The notes below the pieces were generated by a model. The model had not been told where the DNA came from. It did not search any database and was given only the letters and a program-made list of their open reading frames with translations. Of a stretch of DNA of 64,000 nt, positions 1 through 8,961 are shown piece after piece. A program made the translations under genes and the position numbers. The stretch is from Pseudomonas sp. CCI4.2 (GTDB taxonomy: Bacteria; Pseudomonadota; Gammaproteobacteria; Pseudomonadales; Pseudomonadaceae). Within the stretch, counting starts at the first letter, position 1. The number at the start of each line of letters is the position of its first letter. The stretch lies in contig NZ_CP133781.1 in the NCBI RefSeq assembly GCF_034350045.1, positions 4,512,501 through 4,576,500 of the forward strand. Reading direction: 5' to 3'.

Positions 1-684
1 ATCAACCTGCGCCGCTGCCGTTTGCATCGCCAACTCACGCAACGCCGTGAGGTTGGTTTGGGTGAAGAATGCGTCGATGGCCGCTCGGGCTTGTTCGGGC
101 ACATAAACTTTGCCGTCACGCAAACGCTCCAACAGCTCACGCGGTGGCAGGTCGATCAGCACCAGTTCATAGGCTTCTTGCAGTACCCAGTCGGGCAAGG
201 TTTCTCGAACCTGCACCCCGGTGATTCCACGCACTTGGTCGTTGAGGCTTTCCAGGTGTTGAACATTGACCGTCGTGTAAACGTTGATTCCGGCCGCCAG
301 CAATTCTTGAATGTCCTGCCAGCGTTTTGTGTGTCGGCTGCCCGGCGCGTTGCTGTGGGCCATTTCATCGACCAGCACCAAGGTCGGCGCGGCCATGAGC
401 AGGCCGTCGAGGTCCATTTCCTCCAGCGTCACGCCACGGTAATCCGAGCGTAATAACGGTTGCTGAGGCACACCGCTGAGCAGGGCTTCAGTTTCAGCGC
501 GGCCGTGGGTTTCTACCACGCCGGCCAGTACATGCGAGCCTTGACGCAATTGGGCATGGGCTGCCTGGAGCATGGCGTAGGTCTTGCCGACCCCCGGCGC
601 GGCGCCCAAAAACACCTTGAGCCGCCCACGGCCGTCCCGTGGCAGATCGGCTAACAGTGCATCGGCGCGGCGGGTGTCACTCAT
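1..684 (-). CDS. kdpD: Sensor histidine kinase KdpD, N-terminal part (cut by window edge)
   Basis: The minus-strand frame starts at an ATG at 684 and is open to the window edge, so only about 228 residues are seen. They carry the KdpD N-terminal domain: a Walker A motif GAAPGVGKT near residue 30, ETHGRAETEAL, and VDEMAHSNAPGSRH near residue 120, as in the cytoplasmic KdpD/universal-stress region. KdpD senses potassium limitation and phosphorylates KdpE, which activates kdpFABC. It lies just downstream of kdpC in the same direction, the usual Pseudomonas order. The histidine kinase core and kdpE would lie beyond the left edge. A REP pair fills the kdpC-kdpD gap. Confidence 0.95.
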   Translation of the reverse strand, partial: MSDTRRADALLADLPRDGRGRLKVFLGAAPGVGKTYAMLQAAHAQLRQGSHVLAGVVETHGRAETEALLSGVPQQPLLRSDYRGVTLEEMDLDGLLMAAPTLVLVDEMAHSNAPGSRHTKRWQDIQELLAAGINVYTTVNVQHLESLNDQVRGITGVQVRETLPDWVLQEAYELVLIDLPPRELLERLRDGKVYVPEQARAAIDAFFTQTNLTALRELAMQTAAAQVD

Positions 685-718
685 GGTTCGTACTCAATGT
701 GTGCTGCAAACTCGGTCT

Positions 719-808
719 CTGTCGGAGCGAATTCATTCGCGAAGGGATCAACACGGTCCTTCAGATAAACCGCGCCGGCCAATTCCCGAATGAATTCGGT
801 CCCACAGG
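719..808. repeat. REPIN: two inverted REP sequences
   Basis: Two copies of a REP with core GAATTCATTCG face each other across about 35 bp in the kdpC-kdpD gap. The left arm reads GTCGGAGCGAATTCATTCG and the right arm contains CCCGAATGAATTCGGTCCC. The same family recurs at 7871-8016. Confidence 0.75.
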
Positions 809-822
809 ATTTCGGCATCTGC

Positions 823-1386
823 TCAAAGCTGCGCTGACGGTAACTCATTCAGCGTTTGATTCAAGGTCAATACGTTGACCACCGGTGGACCGATCAACGG
901 ACGGTAGGTGTTTTCGTTCACCAGCCGTTGCACGGTGGTCACCGGCAGGTTGCGGGCGCTGGCGACGCGGGCCACTTGGTAGGCCACGGCTTCGGGCGGC
1001 AAGTGCGGGTCCAGGCCGCTGCCGGAGGTGGTCAACAGCGACAACGGCACCGCGCCTTGACCGGGTACCGCTTCTTTGGCGACATCTGCGGTAACCCGCG
1101 CAACCAGTGCCGGGTTGCTCGGTGAGAAGTTGCTGGCGCTGCTCGATACCGTTGCAAACGCCCCGGCCGAGGGCCGCGAGTGGAACCAGCCGTCGCCGGT
1201 AAAGCTTTGCGAGATCAACTCAGAGCCGCGCACTTTGCCAGCTTTGTCATACACCAGGCTGCCATTGGCCTGGGCAGGGAATGCTACTTGGGCGATACCG
1301 GTCACGACCAGCGGATACGCCACGCCAGTGATCAGGGTCATTAACACAATCAGGCTCAGGGCCGGACGCAATACAGTCGACATCAT
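823..1386 (-). CDS. kdpC: Potassium-transporting ATPase subunit KdpC
   Basis: KdpC is the single-span periplasmic subunit of the KdpFABC K+ pump and is thought to stabilise K+ binding with KdpA. The protein begins with a membrane segment (LRPALSLIVLMTLITGVAYP) followed by the conserved SFTGDGWFHSRPS and SNFSPSNPAL region, and ends with NLPVTTVQRLVNENT. I chose the ATG at 1386 (187 residues) because a GAGGAT ribosome site lies just before it. The same GAGGATTCG-ATG-ATG arrangement precedes kdpB, so 1383 is equally possible. An upstream start at 1413 would add nine poorly conserved residues. The gene follows kdpB by about 60 bp. Confidence 0.95.
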   Translation of the reverse strand: MMSTVLRPALSLIVLMTLITGVAYPLVVTGIAQVAFPAQANGSLVYDKAGKVRGSELISQSFTGDGWFHSRPSAGAFATVSSSASNFSPSNPALVARVTADVAKEAVPGQGAVPLSLLTTSGSGLDPHLPPEAVAYQVARVASARNLPVTTVQRLVNENTYRPLIGPPVVNVLTLNQTLNELPSAQL

Positions 1387-1444
1387 CGAATCCTCAATCA
1401 GGGTAAACGTCACGCCCCCAGGGAGCGTGACGAAAGTGGCACGC

Positions 1445-3529
1445 TTAGACCAAGTGCAGGCCGGTCAACAGCATGTCGATCAACTTGATGCCCACGAACG
1501 GCGCAACAATCCCGCCCAGGCCGTAGATCAACAAATTACGGCGCAGCAGCGCGGCGGCACTGGCGGCCTGAACCCGCACCCCGCGCAGGGCCAAGGGAAT
1601 CAACACCACGATGATCAAGGCGTTAAAGACAATCGCCGAGAGAATCGCACTCTGCGGGCTGGCCAGGTGCATGACGTTCAGCACCCCCAGTTGCGGGTAG
1701 ATCGTGGCAAACAGTGCGGGCAGGATCGCGAAATACTTGGCCACGTCGTTGGCGATGGAGAAGGTGGTCAACGCGCCCCGGGTCACCAGCAATTCCTTGC
1801 CGATTTGCACCACGTCCAACAGTTTGGTCGGATCGCTGTCGAGGTCGACCATGTTCGCCGCTTCACGTGCCGCTTGAGTACCATCGTTCATCGCCATCCC
1901 GACGTCGGCCTGAGCCAATGCCGGGGCATCGTTGGCGCCGTCGCCACACATTGCCACCAAACGACCGTCGTTCTGTTCCAGACGAATCCGTTCCAGTTTT
2001 TTCTCTGGGGTGGCTTCGGCCAAGACATCATCGACCCCTGCTTCCGCCGCAATGGCCGCGGCGGTCAGTGGGTTATCACCGGTGACCATCACCGTACGAA
2101 TCCCCAGTTTGCGCAGCTCGGCAAACCGCTCACGGATGCCAGGCTTAACCACATCTTTGAGGTGGATAGCGCCCAACAGCTTGCCGTTCATGCAGACCAG
2201 CAGCGGAGTGCCACCGGTCTTGGCGATCTTGTCGACTTCCCGGGCCAATGCCGGCATCAAGTCGCTGCGGGTCATGTCGACGAACGCCAGCACCGAATCG
2301 ACAGCGCCCTTGCGGTACACCCGGCCTTGGTAATCGACCCCGGATAAACGAGTCTCTGCACTGAAAGCGACCGGCGTTAAGGCCGACGCAGGTGGCTCGG
2401 TGATCGGGTGCAGTTCACGCAGGTACTCAACAATCGATTTACCTTCCGCGGTGTCATCGGCCAAGGATGCCAGAAGCGCGCCCTCGCCCAGTTCCAGCGC
2501 AGTGACACCCGGCGCGGCATACAGCGCCGTGCAACGACGGTTGCCGAAGGTGATGGTGCCGGTTTTGTCCAGCAGCAACACGTGCACGTCGCCCGCCGCC
2601 TCAACAGCACGGCCGGATTTGGCGATGACGTTGAGTCGCACCAAGCGGTCCATACCCGCGATACCGATGGCCGACAACAGCCCACCGATGGTGGTCGGGA
2701 TCAAGGTCACCAATAGCGCCACCAGAAACACCAATGGCAGGCTGCCACCGGAGAAGTGAGCGAAGGGTTGCAGGGTCACGACTACCAACAGGAAGATCAG
2801 AGTCAAGCCAATCAGCAGAATATCCAGCGCGATTTCGTTGGGGGTTTTCTGCCGTTTGGCGCCTTCCACCAGCGCGATCATGCGGTCCAGCGTCGATTCA
2901 CCGGGGTTGGCGGTGATTCGAACCAGTAGCCAATCGGAGACCAGACGGGTGTTGCCGGTGACCGCTGAACGGTCGCCGCCTGACTCACGGATCACCGGAG
3001 CCGATTCGCCGGTAATCGCGGCTTCGTTGACGGCGGCAATACCCTCGACGACCTCGCCATCGCCCGGAATCATTTCCCCGGCTTCAACGCGGACCACATC
3101 GCCCCGACGCAAGCTGCTGGCGTTGACGACCTGAAAGCTGCCGCTGTCGTTGCGACGCCGTGCCTTGAGCCCTTCGCTGCCGGCTTTAAGGCTGTCAGCG
3201 CGGGCCTTGCCACGCCCTTCGGCCAACGCTTCGGCGAAATTGGCGAACAACACGGTAAACCACAGCCAGAGGGCAATCTGCACCGCGACCGAAGTCGGCA
3301 CCGCCGGGTCAGGAACCATGCATAAAATGCTGGTCAAGATGGCGGTCAGTTCAACCACCAACATCACCGGCGCTCGTTGCAACTGACGGGGGTCGAGTTT
3401 GACGAACGCTTGTATCAGGGCCGGGCGCCAGAGGGCCGAGAACTCGGTCTTGACCGGTTGCGCTGCCGTGTGCGGCGCAGCGGGCGTTACGGTAGGGGTC
3501 TGCACATGATCTTTATAAATAGACATCAT
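1445..3529 (-). CDS. kdpB: Potassium-transporting P-type ATPase subunit KdpB
   Basis: This is the catalytic subunit of the K+ pump. It has 694 residues, usual for the family. The phosphorylation motif DKTGTIT lies near residue 320, the actuator motif is TGESAPV, the phosphorylation/nucleotide-domain hinge is MVTGDNPLTA, and MCGDGANDAPAL completes the P domain. Several hydrophobic segments flank these domains. The gene starts 7 bp after the kdpA stop, so translation is probably coupled. Two consecutive ATGs (3529, 3526) follow a GAGGAT ribosome site. Long open frames on the opposite strand in this gene are GC-driven shadows. Confidence 0.97.
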   Translation of the reverse strand: MMSIYKDHVQTPTVTPAAPHTAAQPVKTEFSALWRPALIQAFVKLDPRQLQRAPVMLVVELTAILTSILCMVPDPAVPTSVAVQIALWLWFTVLFANFAEALAEGRGKARADSLKAGSEGLKARRRNDSGSFQVVNASSLRRGDVVRVEAGEMIPGDGEVVEGIAAVNEAAITGESAPVIRESGGDRSAVTGNTRLVSDWLLVRITANPGESTLDRMIALVEGAKRQKTPNEIALDILLIGLTLIFLLVVVTLQPFAHFSGGSLPLVFLVALLVTLIPTTIGGLLSAIGIAGMDRLVRLNVIAKSGRAVEAAGDVHVLLLDKTGTITFGNRRCTALYAAPGVTALELGEGALLASLADDTAEGKSIVEYLRELHPITEPPASALTPVAFSAETRLSGVDYQGRVYRKGAVDSVLAFVDMTRSDLMPALAREVDKIAKTGGTPLLVCMNGKLLGAIHLKDVVKPGIRERFAELRKLGIRTVMVTGDNPLTAAAIAAEAGVDDVLAEATPEKKLERIRLEQNDGRLVAMCGDGANDAPALAQADVGMAMNDGTQAAREAANMVDLDSDPTKLLDVVQIGKELLVTRGALTTFSIANDVAKYFAILPALFATIYPQLGVLNVMHLASPQSAILSAIVFNALIIVVLIPLALRGVRVQAASAAALLRRNLLIYGLGGIVAPFVGIKLIDMLLTGLHLV

Positions 3530-3536
3530 CGAATCC

Positions 3537-5231
3537 TCAGAAGCCCATGCTCAAGTGTTCGGCAATCGGTCCCAGCGCCAGGGTCGGCAGGAACGTCAGG
3601 CCACCGACCAGAAAAATGGTCATCGTCAACAACGTGACGAACAACGCGCCGTGAGTCGGGAAACTGTTCAAGCCCAGCGGTGCGGTTTTCTTCGCCGCCA
3701 AGCTACCCGCCAATGCCAGCACCGGAAGGATGTAGCCGAAGCGCCCGAGGAACATCGACAGGCTCAGCATCAGGTTGTGAAACAGCGTGTTGGCGCTAAA
3801 CCCACCGAACGCCGAACCGTTGTTCGCGGTGGCCGAGGTGTAGCTGTAAAGCAACTGGCTGAAGCCGTGAGGGCCGGGATTGCTGATTGCACTCGCAGGA
3901 CCTGGCAGGCTCGCCGCCAAGGCACCGAACACCAGCACGCCGATAGGCATCACCATCAAGGTTGCGACCAGCAGTTTGACTTCCTTGGCCTGGAGCTTTT
4001 TACCCAGGTATTCCGGGGTGCGACCGATCATCAGCCCTGCGAGGAACACGGCGATCAGGACGTTGAGCAGCATGCTGTACATCCCGGCGCCGACGCCGCC
4101 GAAGATCACTTCGCCGACCATCATGTTGGCCAGCGCAACCATGCCCGTCAGCGGATTGAGGCTGTCGTGCATGGCGTTGACCGAACCGTTTGACGCGGCG
4201 GTAGTGGCCGTGGCCCAGAGCACGGTAGCGGTTGTGCCAAAGCGGCTTTCCTTGCCTTCAAGGGGCGCGGTCTGTTCAACCGACGCGATGTTCAACGCTG
4301 GGTTAGGCTGGTACTCAGCCCACATCGCCGTCGCTCCACCGATCAGGAACAGCGTCAGCATGCAGGCCATGATCGCTTTGCTTTGGCGCATGTCTTTCAC
4401 GTAATGGCCGAAGGTAAATACCAGCGCAACCGGGATCAGGATTATCGACACCAGCTCAATCAAGTTGCTCCAAGCGGTCGGGTTCTCGAACGGATGCGCC
4501 GAGTTGACCCCGAAAAAACCGCCGCCGTTGGTGCCCAGTTGCTTGATCGCAATCTGACTCGCCGCAGGCCCCATCGGCAGGCTTTGATCAGCACCCTGAA
4601 GCGTGACGGCATCGATGTAATGCGCGAAGGTTTGTGGCACGCCCTGCCAGACCAGAAACAGCGCGAGGATCACGCACATCGGCAGCAGCCCGTACAGCGT
4701 GGCGCGGGTCATGTCGGCCCAGAAGTTACCCAGGTTTTGTGTCGAGCGACGGCTAATGCCCCGGCAGAACACCACCATCACCGCGATACCGGTCGCCGCG
4801 CTGACAAAGTTCTGCACGGTCAGGCCAACCATCTGGCTCAAATAACTGAGCGAGGCTTCACCGCTGTAGCTCTGCCAGTTGGTGTTGGTCACAAAGCTCA
4901 TGGCGGTGTTGAACGCCAGCGACCATTCCATACCCGGCAATTGCTGCGGGTTGAGCGGCAAGCTGCCCTGAAACACCAGGATCGCGAACAACACGACAAA
5001 GCCGACGAGGTTAAACGCCAGCAAGGCCAGGGTGTAGGTTTTCCAGTTTTGTTCGGTTTTCGGATCAACCCCGGACAGGCGATAGCAAACGCGCTCCAGC
5101 GGTCCCAACACCGGGGTCAAGAAGGTTCGCTCACCTTCCATGATCCGGTAGTAGAAACGTCCCAACCACGGCGCCGGCAGCAGCACCAGCGCGAAGAAAG
5201 CGACGATGAGTAGATAGTCATAACTGTGCAT
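3537..5231 (-). CDS. kdpA: Potassium-transporting ATPase subunit KdpA
   Basis: KdpA is the K+-channel-like subunit that selects and translocates potassium. From the ATG at 5231 the protein has 564 residues with about ten membrane segments. Selectivity-filter-type loops are visible: TNTNWQSYSGE, KQLGTNGGGFFGVNSAHPFENP, TATTAASNGSVNAMHDS and SATANNGSAFGG. An in-frame extension upstream to 5603 would run through kdpF and the promoter and has no family match, so it is not used. The start follows the kdpF stop by 8 bp. Confidence 0.97.
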   Translation of the reverse strand: MHSYDYLLIVAFFALVLLPAPWLGRFYYRIMEGERTFLTPVLGPLERVCYRLSGVDPKTEQNWKTYTLALLAFNLVGFVVLFAILVFQGSLPLNPQQLPGMEWSLAFNTAMSFVTNTNWQSYSGEASLSYLSQMVGLTVQNFVSAATGIAVMVVFCRGISRRSTQNLGNFWADMTRATLYGLLPMCVILALFLVWQGVPQTFAHYIDAVTLQGADQSLPMGPAASQIAIKQLGTNGGGFFGVNSAHPFENPTAWSNLIELVSIILIPVALVFTFGHYVKDMRQSKAIMACMLTLFLIGGATAMWAEYQPNPALNIASVEQTAPLEGKESRFGTTATVLWATATTAASNGSVNAMHDSLNPLTGMVALANMMVGEVIFGGVGAGMYSMLLNVLIAVFLAGLMIGRTPEYLGKKLQAKEVKLLVATLMVMPIGVLVFGALAASLPGPASAISNPGPHGFSQLLYSYTSATANNGSAFGGFSANTLFHNLMLSLSMFLGRFGYILPVLALAGSLAAKKTAPLGLNSFPTHGALFVTLLTMTIFLVGGLTFLPTLALGPIAEHLSMGF

Positions 5232-5239
5232 GGCGGCTC

Positions 5240-5329
5240 CTAGTGCTGGTCTGCGCGTAACAGCGCGACCATCAAGTAAATGAACAACCCTGCGGCCAGT
5301 AGCAGTGACACCCCGTCCAGAACACTCAT
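5240..5329 (-). CDS. kdpF: KdpF, small accessory subunit of the K+ pump
   Basis: This 29-residue protein starts MSVLDGVSLLLAAGLFIYLM and ends LLRADQH: a single membrane helix with a short charged tail, the size and pattern of KdpF. KdpF stabilises the KdpABC complex in the membrane. It sits directly before kdpA in the same direction with only 8 bp between them. The upstream GGAGAATTTTC supplies a ribosome site for the ATG at 5329. It is the first gene of the operon. Confidence 0.9.
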   Translation of the reverse strand: MSVLDGVSLLLAAGLFIYLMVALLRADQH

Positions 5330-5418
5330 GAAAATTCTCCGTCGTACGGCAATTGCCGCGTGTGAGTAATTGTCGGTACTGAGGGCGTAAAGGAACGAGA
5401 GCGACGACCGCGTCTGCG

Positions 5419-5448
5419 CATAAAGAAAGCGTAAAAAGAGGTGTAAAG
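5419..5448 (-). promoter_or_regulatory. Candidate KdpE operator upstream of kdpF
   Basis: Read on the minus strand, three TTTA-type half-sites (TTTACAC, TTTACGC, then TTATG) repeat with a period of about 12 bp, 90-120 bp before kdpF. KdpE sites in other bacteria are T-rich direct repeats of this kind. The position fits, but the match is by eye only. Confidence 0.35.
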
Positions 5449-5487
5449 CGGGGATTTACAGGCGTGGGGTGTGTAGGAGAGACCCGA

Positions 5488-6387
5488 TCAATGCGAGTTA
5501 CTGTCCCACCACCAGTTCCAGAAACCGGGCAAGCTGACCGGCTCTGCACCGGAGCTGATGGTGCGAGCCATGACCGCGCGCTGCAACTGGGCCTGATCAT
5601 CATAAAAAGGTTTGGCGGCGGTTTTTATGCCGGTCTCGCGGGCGCTGTCGATGAGGATTTGCAGGTATTCCTCGGTATGCCTGGCGGTGTAGCGATTGAG
5701 GTCATGAAAAGTGACCACCACTGGAATCGCACCATCGACCGTCGGCAGCTCTCCAGCGGCGATTTTCTCCCGCAGTTCGGATAAAGCCCTGAGCATGTGC
5801 GAGCGTCGGCGCAGGCTGAAGTTGTAGCCCCAGATCTTGCCGTCGTTGGCGCTCAGGTCTGTCAGCACAATGTGCATGCCGTGCTGCTGGTACGCGGCGA
5901 AGGTGCGTTTATCGTAATTCCAGAACGGTGGTCGGACCAAGTTCGGCGGCGTGCCAGTGATCGCCGCGATGTCCGCGCTGCCGTTGGTTAGCGACTGCTC
6001 CAGTTCTTCGGGATTCAAAGAACGGTGATTGGTGTGCCACGGCGTGGCGGTATGAAAGCCCAACACGTGACCTTGCGCATGTTCACGCTGCATGACCGTG
6101 TGGCCGATCTCGCTGCCACCGGCGCGGGGCGCCCGGGTCTGCACAAAAAACACGGCTTTGATCCCCGGTTCCAACGGATTGTGGGCAAGGCTGTCCATCA
6201 CCATGAGCGTCGGGTTGAAAAAGCTGGAGGCACTTGGGCCGTCGTCAAACGTCAGTAGAAAACGAATCGGGGCTTGCGCCTGCAGACGTTGCGCCGTTTG
6301 CGGGGTCAGTTCGATTGGCGGGCCAATACAGCCGCAGAGCCCAACGGCCATAACGAGTGAGGATAAAACGGTTACCGCCAGCTTCAT
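5488..6387 (-). CDS. Polysaccharide deacetylase family lipoprotein
   Basis: The 299-residue protein begins with a signal peptide ending in LCGC, a probable lipobox with Cys near residue 20, so it is likely a lipoprotein exposed in the periplasm. The NodB-type domain follows: TFDDGPS near residue 46 supplies the metal-binding Asp pair and GFHTATPWHTNH supplies His ligands. RPPFWNYD and LTDLSANDG match later NodB motifs. Members remove N- or O-acetyl groups from polysaccharides; the substrate cannot be read from sequence. The gene stands alone, divergent from trhP and convergent with nothing, with the kdp promoter just downstream. Confidence 0.85.
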   Translation of the reverse strand: MKLAVTVLSSLVMAVGLCGCIGPPIELTPQTAQRLQAQAPIRFLLTFDDGPSASSFFNPTLMVMDSLAHNPLEPGIKAVFFVQTRAPRAGGSEIGHTVMQREHAQGHVLGFHTATPWHTNHRSLNPEELEQSLTNGSADIAAITGTPPNLVRPPFWNYDKRTFAAYQQHGMHIVLTDLSANDGKIWGYNFSLRRRSHMLRALSELREKIAAGELPTVDGAIPVVVTFHDLNRYTARHTEEYLQILIDSARETGIKTAAKPFYDDQAQLQRAVMARTISSGAEPVSLPGFWNWWWDSNSH

Positions 6388-6525
6388 GTCGACGCCTGAG
6401 TCTAAAGGTGCTCGGCATCATAAAGGTTTGATTCAACGGCCGCTCATCCATACGACGTAGACCTGGATCAATAATTCCCATCCGCAAGCCGTTTACCCTC
6501 GGCGGTTTTTGCGACTGACCCTGCC

Positions 6526-7851
6526 ATGACCCTCTTTACCCCGGAACTGCTCGCCCCCGCCGGCACCCTGAAAAACATGCGGTATGCCTTCGCCTACGGC
6601 GCCGATGCGGTGTATGCCGGCCAGCCGCGCTATAGCTTGCGGGTGCGCAACAACGAATTCGATCACGCTAACCTGGCTGTCGGGATTGCCGAGGCCCATG
6701 CACAGGGCAAGCTTTTCTATGTGGTGGTGAACATCGCGCCGCACAACGCCAAGCTCAAGACCTTTTTGAAAGACCTGGAGCCGGTGATCGCCATGGGGCC
6801 AGATGCGTTGATCATGTCCGACCCTGGCCTGATCATGCTGGTGCGTAGGCATTTCCCAGAGATGCCGATCCACCTGTCGGTGCAGGCCAACACGGTGAAC
6901 TGGGCCAGCGTCGAGTTCTGGCAGCAACAGGGCGTTAGCCGGATCATTCTGTCCCGGGAACTGTCCCTGGAGGAAATCGCCGAAATCCGCCAGCACGTGC
7001 CCGACATGGAGCTGGAGGTGTTCGTCCACGGTGCACTGTGCATGGCCTACTCCGGCCGCTGCTTACTGTCGGGCTACATGAACAAGCGCGATGCCAACCA
7101 AGGCAGTTGCACCAATGCCTGTCGCTGGAAATACTCGGCCCAGGAAGCCACTGAAAACCAACTCGGCGAGATCGTGCAGACCGTCCAGCCCGAGCCTACT
7201 TTGGGCATCGGTGCACCGACCGATCAGGTGTTCCTGTTGCAGGAAGCCAATCGACCGAACGAGCTGATGCCCGCCTTTGAGGACGAGCACGGCACCTACA
7301 TCATGAACGCCAAGGACCTGCGCGCTGTGCAGCATGTCGAGCGCTTGACCAGCATGGGCGTGCACTCGTTGAAAATTGAAGGCCGGACCAAATCCCACTT
7401 CTATTGCGCGCGAACCACCCAGGTTTACCGCCAAGCCATCGACGATGCGGTCGCCGGTCGCGCGTTTGACCGGAGCCTGATGACCAATCTGGAATCCTTG
7501 GCCCAACGCGGCTACACCGAAGGCTTCCTGCGTCGGCATGTACACGACGAATACCAGAACTACCAAAACGGCAGCTCGGTGTCGGAGCGTCAGCAGTTCG
7601 TGGGTGAACTGACGGGCGAACGGCGCGACGGGTTGGCCGAAGTCAAGGTCAAGAACCGTTTTAGCCTGGGCGACCACCTGGAGTTGATGACCCCCCAAGG
7701 CAACTTCCACTTCGACCTGGACCAGTTGCAAAACGTCAAAGGCGAACACACCAGCGTCGCACCGGGGGACGGACACACCGTGTATTTACCGATACCGGAC
7801 GAGGTGGATTTGCGGTTTGGGTTATTGATGCGGGATGTGACGGGAGGTTAA
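6526..7851 (+). CDS. trhP: tRNA 5-hydroxyuridine hydroxylase TrhP (peptidase U32 family, YegQ)
   Basis: The 441-residue protein starts with the U32 signature ELLAPAGTLKNM and continues with GADAVYAGQPRYSLR. It carries the conserved Cys-rich stretch CMAYSGRCLLSGYMN followed by GSCTNACRWKY, likely iron-sulfur ligands in this family, and the KIEGRTKS motif. TrhP is known from E. coli as a prephenate-dependent enzyme making 5-hydroxyuridine at the wobble position of tRNA. Two other U32 proteins (UbiU, UbiV) lie nearby but this one clearly groups with YegQ by its long C-terminal domain. No strong ribosome site is visible before the ATG. Confidence 0.9.
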   Translation: MTLFTPELLAPAGTLKNMRYAFAYGADAVYAGQPRYSLRVRNNEFDHANLAVGIAEAHAQGKLFYVVVNIAPHNAKLKTFLKDLEPVIAMGPDALIMSDPGLIMLVRRHFPEMPIHLSVQANTVNWASVEFWQQQGVSRIILSRELSLEEIAEIRQHVPDMELEVFVHGALCMAYSGRCLLSGYMNKRDANQGSCTNACRWKYSAQEATENQLGEIVQTVQPEPTLGIGAPTDQVFLLQEANRPNELMPAFEDEHGTYIMNAKDLRAVQHVERLTSMGVHSLKIEGRTKSHFYCARTTQVYRQAIDDAVAGRAFDRSLMTNLESLAQRGYTEGFLRRHVHDEYQNYQNGSSVSERQQFVGELTGERRDGLAEVKVKNRFSLGDHLELMTPQGNFHFDLDQLQNVKGEHTSVAPGDGHTVYLPIPDEVDLRFGLLMRDVTGG

Positions 7852-7870
7852 GCGGCTTTGCGCGAGCCTT

Positions 7871-8016
7871 GTGGGAACGAATTTATTCGGGAAGGCGCCG
7901 TGTCAGGCACTGACAGGTTGGCTTTGAAACCCATTCCCGAATAAATTCGGTCCCACGGATTCCGGCGCTGCACAGTTTTGCGATCCCCCTGTGGGACCGA
8001 ATTCATTCGGGAAGCG
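7871..8016. repeat. Three REP sequences in alternating orientation
   Basis: Three copies of the GTGGGA-CCGAATTCATTCGGGAA type lie at 7871-7895, 7935-7957 (inverted) and 7991-8015. They fill the gap between the convergent trhP and nrdG genes. A half copy of a second REP type (GTTGGCTCCTACAG) follows at about 8055-8068. Confidence 0.75.
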
Positions 8017-8069
8017 TTGCATCTGACACACCCAGTTGACCGCCTCGCCACCACGTTGGCTCCTACAGA

Positions 8070-8765
8070 CTAGCCGCGTAACTCAAACGCCGGAAACATC
8101 TCGCCCATGGCGGCCCACAGCTCAGCCTCTTCAGCCTGCGCGGAAACGCTGGGCAGTTGCGGGTCCAGCATTCGGGCGGTCCTGACCCGTTGCACGGCGA
8201 AGCGCTTGACCCCCCGAGCATTCAAACGTTGGGCCAGGGTTAGTAATCGCACAGGGTTGAATAAGTGCCAATGCACGGTGGTTCGGCATTCATAGTCGAC
8301 ACCGCTGGCCAACAGGTGCTCAAGGCTAAGCCAGTTGGCCTCGCCGCTGCCCTCGACCTGGGTGATGGCGCGGCAGTCCTCGGGCAAGGATTTGATATCG
8401 AAACCGACCCAATCGGCCCCGGCAACCGCTTTTAAAAAAGCCGCCGGTTTGATTCCGGCGCTGTGTAAACCAACGAGAAATCCCATCCCGCGCACTTCAT
8501 CCATGGCGCCGCGCAAGCCGTCTTGCAAGGTGGGCTCGCCGCCGCTGAACACCACGGCATCAAGCAGTCCTTGACGGCGTTGCAGAAACGCCAACACCTG
8601 AGGCCAATCCACTTCATCGCTGCCACGAGGCGGGATCAACTGCGGGTTGTGGCAATAACGACAACGCCAGGCGCACCCCTGACAAAACAACACGCAGGAC
8701 AACTGCCCCGGGTAGTCGAGCGTGGTCAGGGGCACCATGCCCCCGACCCGGAGCGTTCGACTCAC
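8070..8765 (-). CDS. nrdG: Anaerobic ribonucleotide reductase activase NrdG
   Basis: This is a radical SAM enzyme of 231 residues. The CX3CX2C cluster motif is CAWRCRYC near residue 31, after the TTLDYPGQLSCVLFCQG segment typical of NrdG-type activases, and VFSGGEPTLQ provides the GGE SAM-binding motif. It generates the glycyl radical on class III ribonucleotide reductase. The start is a GTG at 8765 that overlaps the TGA of the small glycyl-radical gene (GTGA), so the two are translationally coupled. This coupling supports the idea that the small protein is its direct substrate. Confidence 0.93.
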   Translation of the reverse strand: MSRTLRVGGMVPLTTLDYPGQLSCVLFCQGCAWRCRYCHNPQLIPPRGSDEVDWPQVLAFLQRRQGLLDAVVFSGGEPTLQDGLRGAMDEVRGMGFLVGLHSAGIKPAAFLKAVAGADWVGFDIKSLPEDCRAITQVEGSGEANWLSLEHLLASGVDYECRTTVHWHLFNPVRLLTLAQRLNARGVKRFAVQRVRTARMLDPQLPSVSAQAEEAELWAAMGEMFPAFELRG

Positions 8766-8929
8766 TGCTTCGCGGCCAGCGCCGCGCTTTCGGTGAAATG
8801 GACCCGCTCGCGGTGCTCGGACTGCTTGCCCGGATTGAACGCTGATACCGGGCGGTGATAACCCATCACCCGGGTCCAGACTTCACAGCGTTGACGTTGA
8901 GCCTGGGCCGGTGTTTGCAAGGTACTCAT
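8762..8929 (-). CDS. Separate glycyl-radical C-terminal piece of class III ribonucleotide reductase
   Basis: This 55-residue protein is not long enough for most gene callers. It contains CEVWTRVMGYHRP (Gly23 in RVMGY) and FNPGKQSEHRERVHF. These match the end of E. coli NrdD, where the radical glycine sits in an RxCGY motif followed by FNxGKQxE. The large nrdD upstream ends just after its zinc-binding cysteines and lacks this segment. A GGAG site lies 7 bp before the ATG at 8929, the frame differs from nrdD by one position, and the stop overlaps the nrdG start. I infer that the radical domain is supplied as its own polypeptide. A fixed old frameshift is the alternative, but the ribosome site and coupling favour a real gene. 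Confidence 0.8.
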   Translation of the reverse strand: MSTLQTPAQAQRQRCEVWTRVMGYHRPVSAFNPGKQSEHRERVHFTESAALAAKQ

Positions 8930-8961
8930 GGCGAAACTCCTTACGATTGAGTGGATTCAAA

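Noticed and set aside
1076..2347. 423-codon plus-strand frame opposite kdpB and kdpC
   Set aside because: It is antisense to well-conserved genes, has no recognisable domain and follows from high GC third positions on the coding strand.
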